Source: Candidatus Heimdallarchaeota archaeon LC_2
Lineage (GTDB): Archaea; Asgardarchaeota; Heimdallarchaeia; Heimdallarchaeales; Kariarchaeaceae
NCBI GenBank assembly: GCA_001940725.1
Contig: MDVR01000096.1
Coordinates: 1-15,906, forward strand
Reading direction: 5' to 3'
Length of the DNA stretch: 15,906 bases
Shown here: positions 1 through 6,482 of the stretch, piece after piece
Position numbering within the stretch: the first letter of the stretch is position 1
Layout of the letters: the number at the start of each line of letters is the position of its first letter
Notes under the pieces: generated by a model
Databases searched by the model: none
What the model was told of the DNA's origin: nothing
What the model saw: the letters and a program-made list of their open reading frames with translations, nothing else
Program-made: the position numbers and the translations under genes

Positions 1-197
1 TTCTTTTTTAAGATTTATTCTATCATTTTCACTATGACTTATATGCTGTAATCCAATGACAATTCCGTCCGATTTTCTTTTTTTCACTTTAACTGCACAC
101 CACCATCGACCAATTGATCAACTATTAACTTATATTGTCCATTAGGTTGTAAAAGTACTTTGTTTTGTAGATGAAATAAATATGTAACTAAGATCAT
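1..197 (-). pseudogene. Decayed gene remnant entering from the left edge
   Basis: On the minus strand two overlapping frames read as coherent protein. One opens with ATG at 197 and stops with TGA at 84, and includes the stretch QPNGQYKLIVDQLVDG. The other is open from 117 to the left edge and includes GRWWCAVKVKKR and SDGIVIGLQHISHSE. Joining them at about 100 gives one continuous sequence, so a single frameshift in a former gene is the simplest reading. The pattern SDG-x-VIGLQ-x-I is reminiscent of the end of a PAS-type sensor domain, but this is too short to assign. Stops in all frames upstream of about 200 show that the start is lost. The gene may continue beyond the window. Confidence 0.35.
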
Positions 198-240
198 TGA
201 GATTCTTTATGGAATACAATTTTTACACGAAACCTGTGTA

Positions 241-587
241 TCGGGCTTAATCGATCCAAATAATTTATTTCAATGTCACTTCTAATATTTATAAACAACA
301 AGGATTGAGACTATACTCTTTCTAAATCCATAAATTTCTCATTATCACCTACATATAATTTACTACTACTTATTCCTATATCTATTTAGATTTTACATTT
401 AATTCCTTTTCAGGTACTGCGATCGATTATATAGATGAAATGATTTTCAAGAATCTTGTGTCTCAAAAATTATTGCAGTTCATAATCGATTTCGGGTATC
501 AAATGAATACAAGCCATGTAAAGCCTAAATTTTATTACTCTCTTCTCATCATCTCCTGGATTACATCAGAAATTATGGGGTGTGCCT
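241..587. other. Intergenic stretch with no supported gene
   Basis: This is AT-rich sequence with stops in every frame, apart from a short plus-strand open frame (440-637) that overlaps the transposase end and has no start signal. It contains a CGATCG palindrome at 420-425. No RNA gene or terminator was recognised. It probably includes the right end of the IS110 element, whose exact boundary cannot be seen. Confidence 0.5.
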
Positions 588-589
588 CT

Positions 590-1822
590 TCATTGACCCT
601 GACTTATTGGCACTCTGGGGTCGTAGCATTTACCTGATTTCAACACTCCATAACAGCGTCTGAGTAACATATGGCTTAATGCGACCACTCCTTTTTTTCC
701 ACTTCCACTTCGATCACGGTATTTTTGATATCCTAATTTCAGCGTCTCATCATAACGAATGACACTTAATGCAGCCATATACAATAATCCACGGAGTTTG
801 CTATTGCCACGCTTTGAAATACCTAACTTGTATGACCGGGATCCTGAAGAATACTCCTTCATACCAAAACCCAAATAGCTACTCAATCTTTTAGCTCCTT
901 TTCCATCCCTTTTTGGATCAAATCTTTGATGATCTCCAACAATTACCAAAAAGAGGTAAGAAATTTGTTTACTGATACCAGGAACACTGGATAATAAATC
1001 CAGTTCCTCCTCAAATTGCAGACTATAATTATCTAGAGCCTCTTGGAATTCTATTATCTGCTGGTTCAAAAATTTCAATTCTTCAACTTGTGATTTAATA
1101 ATAATCTTAAGACAATCACTGGTTTTCCAACCAGTTGTCTCTTTACAAGCATATATGAGAGATGCTAATTGCTTATTCGCTATTCTTCCCTTCCCTTTCT
1201 TGATAATTTTCTTTATTTTTGCTTCTTCAATTTTGAGAAGATCTCCTGCCGTTTGAACATGACTCAAAATACTCAATGCAGCTCGTGAATAAATTTGACC
1301 AAAGCAAGCATCAAGTTCAGGAAATGTTTCAATAAGATTTGAACGTAATTGATTAGACAAAGCTATTCGTCTCTCAATCAGATCATAATATCTCTCCAAT
1401 AAATCCTGGAGAAACACATATTGATCATCTTTATGAGAATCTTTGAGAACCCTCATTCTAAGTGCCTGAGCAATAACAAATTAATCAATAATATCTGTTT
1501 TCACGGATTTGCTAAATACATCTCTTAATCGAGCTACTTGAAATGGGTTTGTTAAAACTACTTCTGCATTAATATTTCTAAGGAATTGATTGAAATTACC
1601 ACTATATGGTCCTGTACTTTCCATCCCAAACAAAATATCATCATAATCCAGTAAATTTTCAATTAACTTATGAAAACCGGATCGAGTATTTGGTACCTGA
1701 AAGGTGTGTAAAATCCTTCCAGTACCATTAATAACACAAATTTCAATTTCTTCTTTGGAAATATCCAAGCCAACATACACATACTGTAAACTTTTATCTT
1801 CATCAATTTTCATATCATTCAC
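590..1822 (-). pseudogene. IS110-family transposase interrupted by one in-frame stop
   Basis: This encodes a DEDD recombinase of the RNA-guided IS110 family. The N-terminal part has the RuvC-like catalytic set in order: D20 in YVGLDISKEE, E68 in GMESTGPY, and D110 and D113 in KTDIID. A TAA codon at 1483-1481 follows D113 directly. The same frame then continues FVIAQALRM and runs to 590 with the Transposase_20-type half, including GISKRGNSKLRGLLYMAA. The usual family motif here is KTDxxD followed by A or S, so a Ser codon TCA changed to TAA would explain the break. No other lesion is visible, so the inactivation looks recent. The start is GTG at 1822 or ATG at 1813. A separate downstream protein from ATG 1456 would lack all four acidic residues. 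Confidence 0.9.
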
Positions 1823-1990
1823 TCTTAAAGAGTTGGTAAGGGTGCTTCATTGCCACACGCTTTCGGAAGTATTTCCAAACACACACTAATAATGGTGGTC
1901 TTGAAGCAAAACTCAATCTCGATCAAGGGATCCCAGTCCCAATCGATTATAGGAGTTTTCCCTTACCATTTTTGCTGATTACTTAGAATT
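1823..1990 (-). ncRNA. Candidate IS110 bridge RNA / structured leader
   Basis: This is non-coding DNA immediately upstream of the transposase start on the same strand, where IS110-group elements encode their bridge RNA. It contains a nested set of pairings. TGGTAAGGG (1834-1842) is complementary to CCCTTACCA (1960-1968), and TGCTTC (1843-1848) to GAAGCA (1903-1908). A GGGATCCC palindrome sits at 1927-1934. The outer 9-bp pairing encloses about 117 nt, a plausible size for such an RNA. The guide loops and core dinucleotides were not identified, so this is a positional and structural inference. Confidence 0.4.
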
Positions 1991-2020
1991 TTGTATTATT
2001 CAGCTAATATGAATATAAAT

Positions 2021-2314
2021 CTAGTTACTTATTAGTCTCGATATGGATTGGTAAAACTTGATATTAAACATTTTACGGCTCTCAAAGGTTTCAGAAAATT
2101 CATCTTGAGTAGCGATTCGATGATAAACTCTTCTCATATCTCTCAAATTAGGTATTTTTACTACAATTCCTTTATCATTCAGCTTTCTCAAAGAATATTT
2201 TATATCGTCTTTATGAAAATTCGGTAAAGAGTTTTCGATTTCATCTTGTGTCCACTGTTTTTGATCCTGAAACAATTTCAATATCTCATTTGCTGACTTG
2301 CGTAGTTTTATCAT
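2021..2314 (-). CDS. Small winged-helix DNA-binding protein (paralogue 1)
   Basis: This 97-residue protein is predicted to be a winged-helix regulator. Residues 5-60 give a helix, then WTQDEIENSLP, a recognition-helix-like DDIKYSLRKLNDKGIVVK, and a wing ending in DMRRVYHRIATQDEF. It is clearly paralogous to the protein at 3029-3334: both share the WTQ-E-I--SLP block, KYSLR-L--KGI, DMRRV--RI-TQDEF and a FYQSI C-terminal end. The start is ATG at 2314. It lies 49 bp downstream of the 131-residue gene on the same strand, so the two may be co-transcribed. There is no effector domain or cysteine cluster, and its targets are unknown. A role in regulating mobile or accessory genes is possible but not shown. 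Confidence 0.72.
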   Translation of the reverse strand: MIKLRKSANEILKLFQDQKQWTQDEIENSLPNFHKDDIKYSLRKLNDKGIVVKIPNLRDMRRVYHRIATQDEFSETFESRKMFNIKFYQSISRLISN

Positions 2315-2363
2315 TTCATCACTGAAGTAATAATTTAATTCAAATGATCATCTGTTGGAAGGG

Positions 2364-2759
2364 TCAATCTAAATCATACAGTTCGATGATTTTATCTTTA
2401 ATATTCTGTAGAGCAATGTTTTTGGTTTCCAATGAATCAGTGCCTAGTCCTTCCAATGAAAGTGCAAGAATTCTTTGTAATAGTTCCTGGAATTGCTCTA
2501 TCAATTCAAGATTGTTATCAATAATTAAATATGGTTGTTTCGATATTTCAGGATCTAATAAATTATATTCTTTGAGTTTTCTTGCTTTATAATTATCTAC
2601 TAAATTACCAGAATAATTCGGGGGTTGTAACCCGTTAATACCCATCATTGATATATTTACTATGGCAACTATTAAATCAATCGGTATTTGATAAATCGCT
2701 AACCTATTCACTATATATACAATCAGGTTATTTTTAGTCACCTGTACTTGTTCGTTCAT
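2364..2759 (-). CDS. Hypothetical protein, 131 residues
   Basis: The family is not recognised. The N-terminal half (residues 10-40) is hydrophobic and isoleucine-rich (NRLAIYQIPIDLIVAIVNISMM) with too many polar breaks to be a confident membrane helix. The C-terminal half (about 80-131) is predicted helical (LELIEQFQELLQRILAL), possibly amphipathic or coiled-coil. It lies upstream of the small winged-helix gene in the same orientation with a 49-bp gap, which suggests a two-gene unit. The start is ATG at 2759 without a strong Shine-Dalgarno. Codon use resembles the neighbours. It could be an antitoxin-like or regulatory partner of the winged-helix protein, but nothing in the sequence proves that. 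Confidence 0.55.
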   Translation of the reverse strand: MNEQVQVTKNNLIVYIVNRLAIYQIPIDLIVAIVNISMMGINGLQPPNYSGNLVDNYKARKLKEYNLLDPEISKQPYLIIDNNLELIEQFQELLQRILALSLEGLGTDSLETKNIALQNIKDKIIELYDLD

Positions 2760-2868
2760 TCAAGATTTATTCCAGAAGTTAGAATGAACTAATTTAGTAT
2801 AATTCTATCTTACTCTCTCAATTTCTCATATAAACATCCATAACAATATTCATTAAATCAATCTCATA

Positions 2869-3024
2869 ATGTGTCCCTTGATTCAAAGTAAAGAATATCC
2901 AGGAGCAGAAATAAATGATTTTTCAGCAATTGAAGATTCAAAATTAAGACTTCATCGATTGGAAAATGAAGGGGGAGCAATTATTGGCTTAAGTTCGAAT
3001 CCGATTCGATCGATGTTAATATAG
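2869..3024 (+). CDS. Possible small protein, 51 residues
   Basis: A short open frame runs from ATG 2869 to TAG 3022-3024 and begins MCPLIQSKEYPGAEINDF. Its composition is protein-like, with a mixed polar and hydrophobic pattern and a Gly-rich GGAIIGLSSN segment. It stops 4 bp before the end of the convergent winged-helix gene. There is no Shine-Dalgarno and no recognised family. It may be a small gene, a fragment of a larger lost gene, or a chance open frame. Confidence 0.3.
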   Translation: MCPLIQSKEYPGAEINDFSAIEDSKLRLHRLENEGGAIIGLSSNPIRSMLI

Positions 3025-3028
3025 ATCA

Positions 3029-3334
3029 TTATTTTGATGGCTGTTCTAATGCACTGTTCAAGATTGATTGATAAAACCTAATTTCTACTGAATTCATATT
3101 TTTGCATGATTCGTAAAATTCATCTTGGGTTGAAATGCGATAGAAAACTCTCCGCATATCTAATATATTTGGAGTCTGCGTAATTATTCCTTTTCTCCTC
3201 AGTTGACGCAGAGAATATTTTACATCCTTTATTTGAGAATTCGGAAGAGAGGATGAAATTTCTTCTTGCGTCCAAGGTCTTTGATTCTTAAATAAAGATA
3301 AGACTTCATCTGTAACCCTAGAAAGTGTGTACAT
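3029..3334 (-). CDS. Small winged-helix DNA-binding protein (paralogue 2)
   Basis: This 101-residue paralogue of the protein at 2021-2314 has the same blocks: WTQEEISSSLP, DVKYSLRQLRRKGI, NILDMRRVFYRISTQDEF and RFYQSIL. The frame is open up to a TTG at 3367, but ATG 3334 is preferred. It aligns with the first residue of the paralogue and is preceded by a GGTGAT Shine-Dalgarno-like sequence 3 bp upstream. Two imperfect direct repeats and a Fur-box-like palindrome lie 30-140 bp upstream, so the gene may be autoregulated or metal-regulated. No metal-binding cysteines are evident in the conserved part. The two paralogues lie about 700 bp apart on the same strand, which points to local duplication. 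Confidence 0.72.
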   Translation of the reverse strand: MYTLSRVTDEVLSLFKNQRPWTQEEISSSLPNSQIKDVKYSLRQLRRKGIITQTPNILDMRRVFYRISTQDEFYESCKNMNSVEIRFYQSILNSALEQPSK

Positions 3335-3367
3335 AGAATCACCAAAGCAATATACTTTTCTAATCAA

Positions 3368-3473
3368 TGTATCAAATTTACCTAATTATAAATATTTCTT
3401 ATTAAATTAATTATCTAATTGAAAAGAATGATAATCATTTTTTCTCTAATGTATTAAATTACCTAATAATAGA
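3368..3473. repeat. Pair of imperfect ~23-bp direct repeats
   Basis: TGTATCAAATTTACC starts at 3368 and TGTATTAAATTACC starts at 3450. Both continue as CTAAT-ATA, about 82 bp apart in the same orientation. They flank the Fur-box-like palindrome at 3427-3439 and lie upstream of the winged-helix gene at 3029-3334. Operator sites for a regulator are the most likely role, although AT-rich spacer sequence can mimic repeats. Confidence 0.4.
3427..3439. promoter_or_regulatory. Fur-box-like palindrome upstream of winged-helix gene
   Basis: AATGATAATCATT is a perfect palindrome around a central A. It matches the central 13 positions of the classical Fur-box consensus (GATAATGATAATCATTATC). It lies about 93-105 bp upstream of the ATG at 3334. 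A near-identical site occurs at 12843-12857. A Fur or DtxR-type metalloregulator is a plausible binder, but no such gene is present in the window. Confidence 0.35.
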
Positions 3474-3580
3474 CCGAGATATAACATTTGAAAAACTAAT
3501 ATTCTAAAATCAATCGATCCAAATGGGTAATTGTGTGAAGTGATAAGTTGACTAATCCACTGAAGATACTTACAAATTGT

Positions 3581-3660
3581 AATCACCTTTAAATTTTTAA
3601 CTTACTAATAATTAAATTTAAAAATTTTTAATCGCATTCTTATTTTAGTTTAGGAAATAA
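3581..3660 (+). repeat. 80-bp upstream module, copy A (orphan)
   Basis: This copy aligns without gaps to 4850-4929 with 10 mismatches in 80 positions, by hand count. Both copies begin AATCACCTTTAAATTTTTAA and end in a CTTA-TTTAG TATA-like box and an AAATAA. Copy B lies directly before the CopZ-N-like pseudogene at 4939. Copy A leads only into a 19-codon frame, so it appears to have lost its gene. It is inferred to be a duplicated promoter. Confidence 0.7.
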
Positions 3661-3724
3661 ATCGATGATCGAATGTGACATAGGAATTGGAATATCTATT
3701 CTGGAAGATCGATCGGTTGTTTAA

Positions 3725-3766
3725 CTGGGGGGAGGGAGACACTCCCATAAAATATTTGAGAGTGTC
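3725..3766 (+). repeat. Left G-rich inverted repeat plus stem-loop
   Basis: CTGGGGGGAGGGAG (3725-3738) is the exact reverse complement of 5755-5768. It runs directly into a stem-loop: GACACTC (3738-3744) pairs with GAGTGTC (3760-3766) around a 15-nt AT-rich loop. A competing hairpin, GGGAG (3734-3738) with CTCCC (3742-3746), is mutually exclusive with it. Such a G-rich block is striking in AT-rich surroundings. It could be the end of a non-autonomous mobile element or a structured RNA element. Confidence 0.6.
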
Positions 3767-4136
3767 AAGATTTGCTAGCAGGTTTTACTTATAATATCTC
3801 TATCGGCAAAAATCTAATATTGATACTAAAATTAAAAAATATTGCGATCGATTATCAAACTTAACAATTTATGAGACACATGAAGAAATAATTGTATTAA
3901 TTAATGAATTAGATAATTAAATTATCATCGATCGAATTTAACTCCATCTAGATTACCGTATCGATCGATAATTCATTTTGAACATTCGATTTCTATATGT
4001 TACAAAGAGGACGAATTGGACAATGAATCAACTTAACAAAACGACTTGGCAATTATTCAATCTTTGAAGAAAATCTAGTAAGTTATGAAATCAATATCTA
4101 TCTGTCTTCTCATCACTAATAAACTAATAACCTTAT

Positions 4137-4838
4137 GTGATTTTACAATATTTAGTGGCAAATAAAATCACGATCCGAAATTTACCAAAAAGTTTTACTT
4201 GTGAAAATTGTAATAACTCTTACAAAGCAAAGAAAATAGTAAAACACGCATTAAAAAATCGAATCAAATTAGTAAACGATTTATCTTTATATAGCTCGCA
4301 AGTAGTTTGTAGTGTAAACGAAACATGCAATTCAAAATGGTATTTTTATATTGATCGAAAGGAAGATCTGGTTTACTTTTTAGGGAATCAGAGTAATATT
4401 AGATCTGATTACTATGATCAAAAGAATATAGGGTACAAAAATACTATTTTACACAATGCACTCCACCATTTTGGCAAGGTAGGAAAGATGTATGAGGGGA
4501 TATCTATGGTTGATTTGGATTATTTGAGGAAAACAGTTGAACTTGAAAAATATAATGACGTAAAGGAATATCTTGTTGAAACCTGTCCAGTTTTCATTTT
4601 TAGAACTGGTGAGGATGAATATTTGGTTTTCTCATATTATAGAAATGGCGATCATAGGGATAGGCAAATTAGATTCGTGAGTATTGATGGAGGAATTCCT
4701 CAGCCTTTTTCTGATGAAATGGTGATGATCAATGAATTTACGAAAGCGATTAGTAATTTAACCTTATATGGAATATTGCCGGTCAATATGTTAGGTCTCG
4801 TCTTGATAAATATTATAAAAAATAGCAATTCTATATGA
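4137..4838 (+). CDS. Hypothetical protein with Cys pairs, 233 residues
   Basis: The family is not recognised. The N-terminal third has two cysteine pairs, C22-x2-C25 in FTCENCNN and C58 with C64 in VVCSVNETC, consistent with a zinc-ribbon-like fold. The rest is mixed alpha/beta with a hydrophobic C-terminal end (YGILPVNMLGLVLINII, about 213-229) that could be a buried helix or a weak membrane segment. The start is taken as GTG at 4137. No in-frame ATG occurs before the middle of the protein and no Shine-Dalgarno is visible, so translation may be leaderless. It lies inside the interval bounded by the two G-rich inverted repeats, upstream of the decayed CopZ-N-like gene. That makes it a possible cargo gene of a mobile unit. 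Its function is unknown. Confidence 0.6.
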   Translation: MILQYLVANKITIRNLPKSFTCENCNNSYKAKKIVKHALKNRIKLVNDLSLYSSQVVCSVNETCNSKWYFYIDRKEDLVYFLGNQSNIRSDYYDQKNIGYKNTILHNALHHFGKVGKMYEGISMVDLDYLRKTVELEKYNDVKEYLVETCPVFIFRTGEDEYLVFSYYRNGDHRDRQIRFVSIDGGIPQPFSDEMVMINEFTKAISNLTLYGILPVNMLGLVLINIIKNSNSI

Positions 4839-4849
4839 TCAATCGATCG

Positions 4850-4929
4850 AATCACCTTTAAATTTTTAACTTATAAATATTGAATTTTAAAATTTTTTAA
4901 TGGCATTCTTAATTTAGTTTGGTAAATAA
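4850..4929 (+). promoter_or_regulatory. 80-bp upstream module, copy B, with TATA-like box
   Basis: This is the second copy of the module at 3581-3660. It ends 9 bp before the ATG of the CopZ-N-like pseudogene at 4939. CTTAATTTAG at 4908-4917 lies 22-31 bp before that ATG, the spacing expected for a TATA box of a leaderless archaeal transcript. The intact paralogue has a comparable CCTAATTAG at 5851-5859. Confidence 0.5.
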
Positions 4930-4938
4930 TGGTATTAT

Positions 4939-5528
4939 ATGGAACAATATCAAATAACCTCTGTAAGCAATAATGAGTTGACATATGAAACTTCAAACAA
5001 TCAGATCTTATCAGAAAATTACTGTAGAATTTCGTTTGACAAAGGACAACGTCTATTGAGAAGAACGTTAGCTAACCATTTTAGATCTGAATATTGGAAT
5101 TTAATCGCAGAATCTGGCTTCTACCTCTGTCCAACTAAAGACTGTCCTGTTTATTATTTTAATAATAATGGTGAAACTTATTTAGGTAAAGATGATGTTC
5201 ATAAGACAGTCATGCATAAAATGGAGATTGGGGCTGAAAAAAGACCAGTTTGTTATTGTAAAAATGTTTTAGAATCAATTATTTTTGATGAAGTAGTAGT
5301 TAAGAAATGTTCCGATTCATTGATTGACATCCAAAATTTTACAGAAGCAAATACATGAAAGCATTGCTCAATTACAAATCCTACTGGAAGATGCTGTGGT
5401 AAACAAAATAGGGAGATTTTAGAATGGGTTCAAGAAAAAAGGCTGAAGTAGAAACCTCTCGAATGAAATAAGCTATGTCTTGTTGCAGCAAAATAGAAGA
5501 AGTTAAGGATGGCTCATATCTTGGATAA
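4939..5528 (+). pseudogene. Decayed CopZ-N-like [2Fe-2S]/zinc protein
   Basis: This is a paralogue of the intact gene at 5881-6471. The first 139 codons are in frame and well conserved: FDKGQRLLR-TLANHF, FYLCPTKDCPVYYFN, RPVCYCKNVLES, DIQNFTEANT. A TGA at 5356-5358 replaces the Gly codon of the paralogue. The DNA then still encodes CSITNPTGRCCGKQ and REILEWVQEKR, followed by a TAG and a 1-bp deletion near 5465. Homology continues to about 5528. A 139-residue product would keep the zinc-type and CYC cysteines but lose the CSITNPTGRCC half of the [2Fe-2S] site, so it is probably non-functional. The accumulated lesions show real decay and not a sequencing slip. The upstream region is copy B of the 80-bp module. 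Confidence 0.85.
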
Positions 5529-5702
5529 TGATTTAAAATTTGTTTTCGGATATTTTTGAATAAGATCCAAGAAATTCAATCAGAAAAGTGGGAATGAGTA
5601 ATTGAGTGTTTTATGAAATCATCGATCGTTAATTGATATCATTTTAATAAAAAATGAGTGAAATTATGTGTGTTTATTTAAAATTGAAACAAAAAATTCA
5701 AA
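5529..5702. other. Intergenic spacer
   Basis: This AT-rich spacer after the decayed CopZ-N-like gene contains a CGATCG palindrome at 5623-5628. No gene or clear terminator is visible. Confidence 0.4.
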
Positions 5703-5768
5703 GATAGAGAGTGCTATCCCTAGTTGTATGTCTCAGATTATTTTTAGAGACATACTCCCTCCCCCCAG
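5703..5768 (-). repeat. Right G-rich inverted repeat plus stem-loops
   Basis: CTCCCTCCCCCCAG (5755-5768) is the exact reverse complement of the left repeat at 3725-3738. On its inner side GTATGTCTC (5726-5734) pairs with GAGACATAC (5747-5755) around a 12-nt loop, so the hairpin abuts the G-rich block exactly as on the left, although the stem sequence differs. A smaller hairpin, GATAG (5703-5707) with CTATC (5714-5718), lies further in. The same layout with different stem bases suggests that structure, not sequence, is maintained. Confidence 0.6.
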
Positions 5769-5850
5769 CTTTGATCAATCAATAAACACCCAGAATAATA
5801 TTAAAATGTTAATGAAATCGATCCTTAAAAATTAAAATTTAAATCGGTTT

Positions 5851-5859
5851 CCTAATTAG
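5851..5859 (+). promoter_or_regulatory. TATA-like box of the intact CopZ-N-like gene
   Basis: CCTAATTAG lies 22-30 bp before the ATG at 5881, at nearly the same spacing as CTTAATTTAG before the decayed paralogue. No Shine-Dalgarno precedes the ATG, which suggests a leaderless mRNA. The flanking sequence is only loosely similar to the 80-bp module. Confidence 0.35.
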
Positions 5860-5880
5860 TTCCGTTTACAATAACACAAT

Positions 5881-6471
5881 ATGGAGAAATATAGTATCAC
5901 ATCTGTAAGCAACAATAAACTTCAGTATGAAACCTCTAAAAAAACAGTCTTTGAGGAGAATTATTGTAAAATCTCATTTGACAAAGGACAACGGCTCTTG
6001 AGAAAAACACTAGCAAATCACTTTAAACCTAAATATTGGAACTTGATAACGGATATAGGTTTCTATTTTTGCCCCGCAAAGGATTGTCCGGTTAATTATT
6101 TCAACAATGAACATGATGTGTATTTAGGAAAAGAAGATGTACTTACGACAGTAATGCATAAAATGGAGATTGGGGGCGTAAACAGACCCGCATGTTATTG
6201 TAAAAATGTTTTAGAATCTACTGTTTTAGATGAACTTTTAGTCAAGAAATGCTGCGAATCATTAATCGACATACAAAATTTTACAGAAGCAAACACAGGT
6301 AAAGATTGTTCCATCACTAATCCTACGGGAAGATGTTGTGGGAAACAAATTAGGGAGATATTGAAATGGACACAAGATAAACGGATGGAAATCGAACCTC
6401 CCTTAATGGAAGAAGCAATGTCTTGCTGTAATAAAATTGAAGATGTTACAAATTATTCATATCCTGATTAA
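5881..6471 (+). CDS. CopZ N-terminal-type [2Fe-2S]/zinc metal-handling protein
   Basis: This 196-residue cytoplasmic protein resembles the N-terminal domain of Archaeoglobus fulgidus CopZ, a copper chaperone with a mononuclear zinc site and a BFD-like [2Fe-2S] cluster. The matching blocks are FYFCPAKDCPVNYF (C64, C69), RPACYCKNVLES (C105, C107) and CSITNPTGRCCGKQ (C143, C152, C153). The CYC and the later cysteines are the expected cluster ligands; C29, C64 and C69 are the likely zinc ligands. The usual N-terminal CPxC is absent, and an extra C182-C183 lies near the end. The C-terminal HMA domain of classical CopZ is missing, and a free HMA protein is encoded at 12036-12248, so the two halves may work as separate proteins. 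The gene converges on the Lrp-TRASH operon with only 11 bp between stops. Confidence 0.85.
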   Translation: MEKYSITSVSNNKLQYETSKKTVFEENYCKISFDKGQRLLRKTLANHFKPKYWNLITDIGFYFCPAKDCPVNYFNNEHDVYLGKEDVLTTVMHKMEIGGVNRPACYCKNVLESTVLDELLVKKCCESLIDIQNFTEANTGKDCSITNPTGRCCGKQIREILKWTQDKRMEIEPPLMEEAMSCCNKIEDVTNYSYPD

Positions 6472-6482
6472 TTAATCAATAT

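Larger units (their letters stand above)
588..1990 (-). mobile_element. IS110-family insertion sequence (boundaries approximate)
   Basis: The element consists of a broken IS110-type DEDD transposase (590-1822) and about 165 bp of structured non-coding DNA upstream of it. IS110 elements lack terminal inverted repeats and often make no target duplication, so the edges cannot be fixed from sequence alone. The length, about 1.4 kb, fits the family. With the transposase interrupted, the copy is probably immobile unless the stop is read through or an intact copy acts in trans. Confidence 0.6.
3474..4136. other. Intergenic region with repeats and short decayed frames
   Basis: About 660 bp contain no confident gene. 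The region holds the first copy of an 80-bp upstream module (3581-3660), a 19-codon open frame from ATG 3665 (MIECDIGIGISILEDRSVV) whose TAA abuts the G-rich repeat at 3725, and a stem-loop. A start-less open frame at 3795-3920 ends in YETHEEIIVLINELDN and looks like a gene remnant. Several CGATCG palindromes also occur (3710, 3845, 3929, 3962). Confidence 0.5.

Noticed and set aside
440..637. Plus-strand 65-codon open frame
   Set aside because: It overlaps the end of the transposase, has no start signal and no recognisable protein features.
588..1852. CTTCATTG at 588-595 and 1845-1852 as IS110 end repeats
   Set aside because: An 8-bp match is weak evidence, and the first copy overlaps the transposase stop codon. 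The boundary was left approximate.
422..1951. ATCGATTATA at 422-431 and 1942-1951 as a target duplication around the IS110 element
   Set aside because: ATCGAT-type words are very common in the non-coding DNA here (also at 3846), and the right copy lies inside the candidate bridge RNA, so the match is not convincing.
3725..3738. G-rich repeat as an intramolecular G-quadruplex
   Set aside because: It has only three usable G-runs in a row, not four, so a stable intramolecular quadruplex is not expected.
5356..5358. TGA in the CopZ-N-like gene as a selenocysteine codon
   Set aside because: The paralogue has Gly here, not Cys. More stops and a frameshift follow, so decay is the better explanation.
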